64,000 nucleotides of DNA from Strix aluco (taxonomy: Eukaryota > Chordata > Aves > Strigiformes > Strigidae). The notes beneath the pieces were generated by a model. That model saw nothing but the letters and a program-made list of their open reading frames with translations, was not told the DNA's origin and did not search any database. The stretch is taken from the NCBI RefSeq assembly GCF_031877795.1, contig NC_133931.1, positions 23,372,264-23,436,263 on the forward strand. The letters run 5' to 3'. A program made the translations under genes and the position numbers. Below, piece after piece: positions 59,701 to 64,000 of this stretch (the stretch's first letter is position 1; each line of letters opens with the position of its first letter).

Positions 59701-62700
59701 TTTTTTTTTTTTTAATCTAATGTTTACTAGAATTACAGCCTGCAAACGTGCACAGGTAATGAGCATGTGTGTGTGCTTACTCTGTGCACTCTTATGCCAA
59801 AGGAGGTTTAGGAATAGCAAGCAAGGCCTCCAGTGAGATCTGTTTGAAGTAAGTCTGATCTAAGGAATTCTGGTTTTTGTCATTTGTCATCAGATTGGTA
59901 TTTAATACACCACCAGCTCTGTTTTTCTGCATTGCACTGACTTACTGACATATTTTCTTGGTCTCAGTGATACAGTTTGGGAAGTGTAGATCATGTTACC
60001 TACCTTGCAGAAGTGTGCTTCATCCACCAAGCACCATTATTTTGATAATAAGTGAATTCTTCAGTTTCAAAATGTTAGTCAATTCTCTTTAGTTTTTAGT
60101 TATGCTGTCTGCTTTGCAAAGCGAGCAACTTATTTGCTAGTCCGGTACAGCTTGTTTCACTAAGGACTTGGTTGTTTTGTCCACTTTTCATGTGAAATGC
60201 AACAATGGTTAGGGGAACTGTTGGTCTTGGCTTAACCTGGTCCTCCAGAGAGCCTGTGCAGATGGAGCAAACACTTTGAGGATTAAAAGGCGGTCTGGCA
60301 ATAAAGCTGGAGGTATCTATTCCCTGCATTTTCAGGCTTTCCAGGACCCTTGGAATTTCATACTGGGCATTTGGAGTCCCTCTGCCAGAAGAACAATAGC
60401 TTTGTAGAAACTTTTGGCCTTTATGTTCTGAAATTCAAAGGTGTACAGTTCTGAAAGCTCTTGTCTTCCTCCAGGCAACAAACTATACTCTAGTAGAGCA
60501 ATTAGGAATACTCTATATGTATTTTTAAGTCAAGAAAGCAATCTAACTGCAAGTCAGTTTTTAAATCTTAACTAACATAAGGGTACAAGTCCACTGACTT
60601 CACCTCCTGCTGGCACCCAGGCATCTCCTACTTTATTCCCAGTGTGCTTCCCAGCCCTGGCATTAGCGCTAGCACACATCTGACCCCAAGGTCCTGAATT
60701 GGGAAGTTGTGCCAGTTAGCCCTACCAGAAATTTATTCTCACTCCCACTGCATTCTTCCTAACTCTGCCCCTCCCCGTTGTTTCATCTCCTGCCCTCCAC
60801 TCTGTGCCTTTGTCATGCCTCACCTAGGCTTGAGATTTACCCCATTTCTTATGCACCAAGGATTCTGTTCATAAAACAAATTTCTTCCTGTAACTTCTTT
60901 CCATTTTGTTTTCTTTCACTGCTTACAGCACACTATCCCACATTTTATTTGAGCTGTTTTTCTTTACCAGGTATCTTTATTTGCCTAGCCTAGTCTATGC
61001 TGAAAGCTCTTTATGGGATGGAAGATATCATATTTTGAAGAGAAGGGTTATCACTTGGCTCCAGTTCACCTGTTCGCTGCTACCAGTAGTAGTAATCTTT
61101 TTAATTTATGCTTTCCTGTAGTAAGGATACAGGAAGCTAACCTTGTTGTATGAGCCTTGTTTTCAGTTTTACTTCCTTTGTCTAATGCTGTAGTTGATAT
61201 GGTACTTTCATTAAATCAAACTAAGTCATGTGTGGATTGCTTCAGCTTTCAATAGAAAATGTCCAAAATCTGCCCTGTGAACAAGCTGAGCTTGGTTTAG
61301 GTCAGTGGATATGAGGAATCTGTGCACCACTTGTGAGAATCTCTGGGTAGTGGGACTGGATGGAGACCGGTCTCTGCTCTATGGAACCAGGGTGTTGTAG
61401 CCTCTGGACTCTTGCAGTCTACAGCAGCAGCATAGATCACAAGAACAGCATACAGGGATGCCCCAGGTTTATCATCCTTCTTTTGGTTATGGCTCCATAA
61501 TAGTCTTATGCTGGGTGTATAGAGGATGCATTGAAATAGCCTCTAGAGTGGACATACACCACTAGAGATACTCCCCTTCTGTTACAAGACTTTTGACATA
61601 GGACAGAGTTAGTCTGTCAAGGCCAAAACAGATGTTAGGAGATGAGACCAGTGTGGTTCCTAGTTACCAGCAAGTGTCACTGAGCTGGTAGAACCAGCTG
61701 TGCATCTACTATGGGTTATGAATATACCTTGGCTTTTTCAGCTGTGCTCAGTCACTTCACAGATGAGACAAGGATGTGCACCTGGTGCAGCAGCAGGAAG
61801 GAGAGGAAGCAGAGTCGGTGCTGTGTAGTCTGTTATCTCTGCATGGCCAATTAGCAAGCAGGTTGGAGGCCACAAACCATATGTGAGAGCCACTGGTGCA
61901 CAGGTTGGAGCTTATATTCTTTGTAAAAAATATTTTATGTAACTTCCCCTGGTTGGGGCTTTTTTGTAGGCAACCAAGCATTAGTATCTGAGGTTCAGTG
62001 CAACTTTTTGGCACATGAAGGAAGAATGCTGAAAGTAATGGATCAAATCAAAAAGAGTAAGGAGAAAGATTCAGAGAGAGAGATTAGCAACTTCCTTAGA
62101 AACTGCAGATGTTTCTGAGGAAAACTGGGCAGATGCAGACATGCTCCTGGCAAAAAGAACAGGTTTGGGGAAAATCTTTTCATCTTCATTCTTCTAGTTA
62201 TAGATATCTAAGTGTCATTTTACCGGAGCTATCAAAATGAGCAAAACATTCCCAGTTTTGTAACAAAAACCAAGCAGAACTAGATTTTTTTCTCTTGACT
62301 AAAATTGGTAAGATTTTTATTGTGAATTTTATTTGTAACATCATTTAAGACGTTTTTGTATTCTGGGACTCAGAAGGCTGTGTTTCTGAAACGATAATGC
62401 ATAGCAGGAGTAGTGTCTGGTTCTGACTTAACTACCCGCAGAGTAAGTTTAGAATGTCAGGTTCTAAATTAAGTATCAGAATATGTGATTTCCCTGTCTA
62501 TTTTTTACATGTGGGTATTGGATCAGGAGCTCGTTCAGCTGCTTGACTTTAACCAAAGCCAAGTTCAAATAGGGCCATTCAGTTCTTTATTCTCTTCTCT
62601 CTGGGTTTTTTTTGTTGGTACTTTGTCACTTGAATCTCAATCTCTCCAGTCTCTCAGTCTTTCAGTGCACAAAAGAGATTGTTACAGGTACTTAAATTTG

Positions 62701-63670
62701 AATCTGCCAGCAATAGGTTGGGATTTATCCCACGACATAAGTTGCATAAGCATAAATGAGATGCAGTCAGAAGAGGGTACGTGGAGCAGGCAGTTTGCAA
62801 CTTGAACTGCACTGTGCATTAAGGCCTTTACAAGTCCTGTCTGATTATTCAGGGAGCTATGTCAGGTTGGGCATCTCCCTTCTATTTACCTATAAAAGGA
62901 AATGAACTTTTTATGGATGGAGACTCTTAATGGAATGGAAATGTATTCTTTATTCCCTCTCCAGAGCCAGATTCCAGACGGTCTGGTTATAGTATTGTCA
63001 CGTAATCAGCACTTCCTTTCACTCTCATCTTGGTTAATGTCTGACTTAAAAGGTCTTTGAAATTGCAGGGTCAGTTCCATTTAATTTTCTTAGTTTTCCT
63101 AAAATATTTAATCTTTAAGAGGAGTAAATTAATGTTTAAATTCTTAAGGTTGGGTTTTTTAACATGATTCAGTACGTACAGATAGGTCCAACACTGAGGA
63201 GCAGACTTATAGAGCAGTAGCATTGAAATAGTCTTCCAGAAGCTGGAATAACAGTACCACTGCTGGTTTCTTATGGTCTTGTGGATGCCAGGATCTGCAT
63301 GGAAGGGAACAGTTCTGGCTTCTCTGAATGTTAAAGCTACCTTGGGATAAATCTCCATAAATGTCATTTGAAATCTCAGACACATACTAGGTTTTCTTTA
63401 TACTGAAAATCTCATGGCATAAGGCTGTTGTGTCTGACTTGCAGTTTTGTTAAAAACACTGTCAGAACAATATCTCCCTCATGTTATTCTAGTGCTCCTG
63501 TTTCAGGCTAATGGGCTTGTGAGGTGTGACAACTTAAACAGAAATTGACTCACATTTCCTGAAGGGCAGAAAACATTTATTTTTTAGAATTAATGCTTAC
63601 TTTATCTGTAGCTTTTTTTCTTTTTGATTCTTCTTGTCCCTTAAGAGTTCGCTGGAAATATGCATTCCAC
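56730..63670. other. Intergenic DNA downstream of ANKRD46
   Basis: I see no exon with supporting splice sites, no RNA gene and no CpG island over these 7 kb. Open frames are short and lack domains. In human, as I recall, the next gene (RNF19A) is far away, in keeping with a gene-free stretch. Confidence 0.5.
57318..57333 (+). repeat. Poly-A run (16 A)
   Basis: Sixteen uninterrupted A between CAAACTC and GGATAAT. No retroposed parent is recognisable upstream. Confidence 0.9.
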
Positions 63671-63675
63671 AGTGA

Positions 63676-63870
63676 GTCAGCATGGCCTGCTGGACTGAGC
63701 AGAAGGCAGATTTGGGAGTTATAAATCCAAGCACTTACTTGCTGTGTGGCCTTAAAAACTTACTTAACCTCTGCTTCCCCACCAGTAAAATCAATGTAAC
63801 TTCAATTTTTGAGTGATGTCGTCATTAATATGCATAAAAAGACTTTGAAAATAAATACTGGTACTGATAG
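63676..63870 (+). repeat. MIR SINE
   Basis: CACTTACTTGCTGTGTGGCCTT, CTTACTTAACCTCTGCTTCCCC and CAGTAAAATCAATGTAAC match the MIR core in order on the + strand. GACTTTGAAAATAAATACTG fits the 3' end. The core is well preserved for so ancient a family. Confidence 0.8.
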
Positions 63871-64000
63871 CCTGTGGGTTTTTTTGCTCAAAGTAACTGT
63901 ATTAATTTTACCCAATATGTTCTAAGCATAATCTAATGACAAAGGGATATATATTCCTTGATATGTCAATTATTAATCTCAGTTGTTTCCTATTTTTTCC

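Overview
The window is vertebrate nuclear DNA, most likely from a bird. It holds two split genes on the + strand with GT-AG introns and CpG-island promoters. The recognisable interspersed repeats are mostly CR1 LINE fragments; no Alu, B1 or obvious L1 was seen. One CR1 tail at about 9,640 has the 3' end typical of avian copies, and the rest of the window is repeat-poor. A crocodilian or turtle origin is less likely.

Gene 1 is SNX31 (sorting nexin 31), 624-31,930, in 14 coding exons. The phases join without a break into a 435-residue protein: a PX domain, a FERM-like module and an acidic C-terminal tail. Its promoter is the CpG island at about 240-1,000, and a polyadenylation signal lies 46 bases after the stop. 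Gene 2 is ANKRD46, with coding exons at 47,351-47,661, 48,961-49,119 and 53,627-53,843. It encodes 228 residues: four ankyrin repeats and one membrane segment near the C-terminus. As I recall, SNX31 then ANKRD46 in tandem matches the order in human 8q22.

Between the coding regions lie two CpG islands (33,100-34,350 and 41,240-41,560). The first probably holds the ANKRD46 promoter and a non-coding first exon ending at 33,754. The long 5' intron contains three decayed CR1 copies. One of them is split by a 746-bp hAT-type element with 15-bp inverted ends and a perfect 8-bp target duplication. A fourth CR1 and an old foldback repeat sit in the last ANKRD46 intron. From about 56.3 kb onward I see intergenic DNA with a MIR-like SINE at 63.7 kb.

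I found no undescribed multi-gene system here. The best leads are the hAT element nested in a CR1, a possible membrane-anchor-less ANKRD46 isoform made by intronic polyadenylation, the paired CpG islands with a strong CTCF-type site, and a 30-C tract close to a splice acceptor. The introns contain no other recognisable protein gene, tRNA or rRNA.
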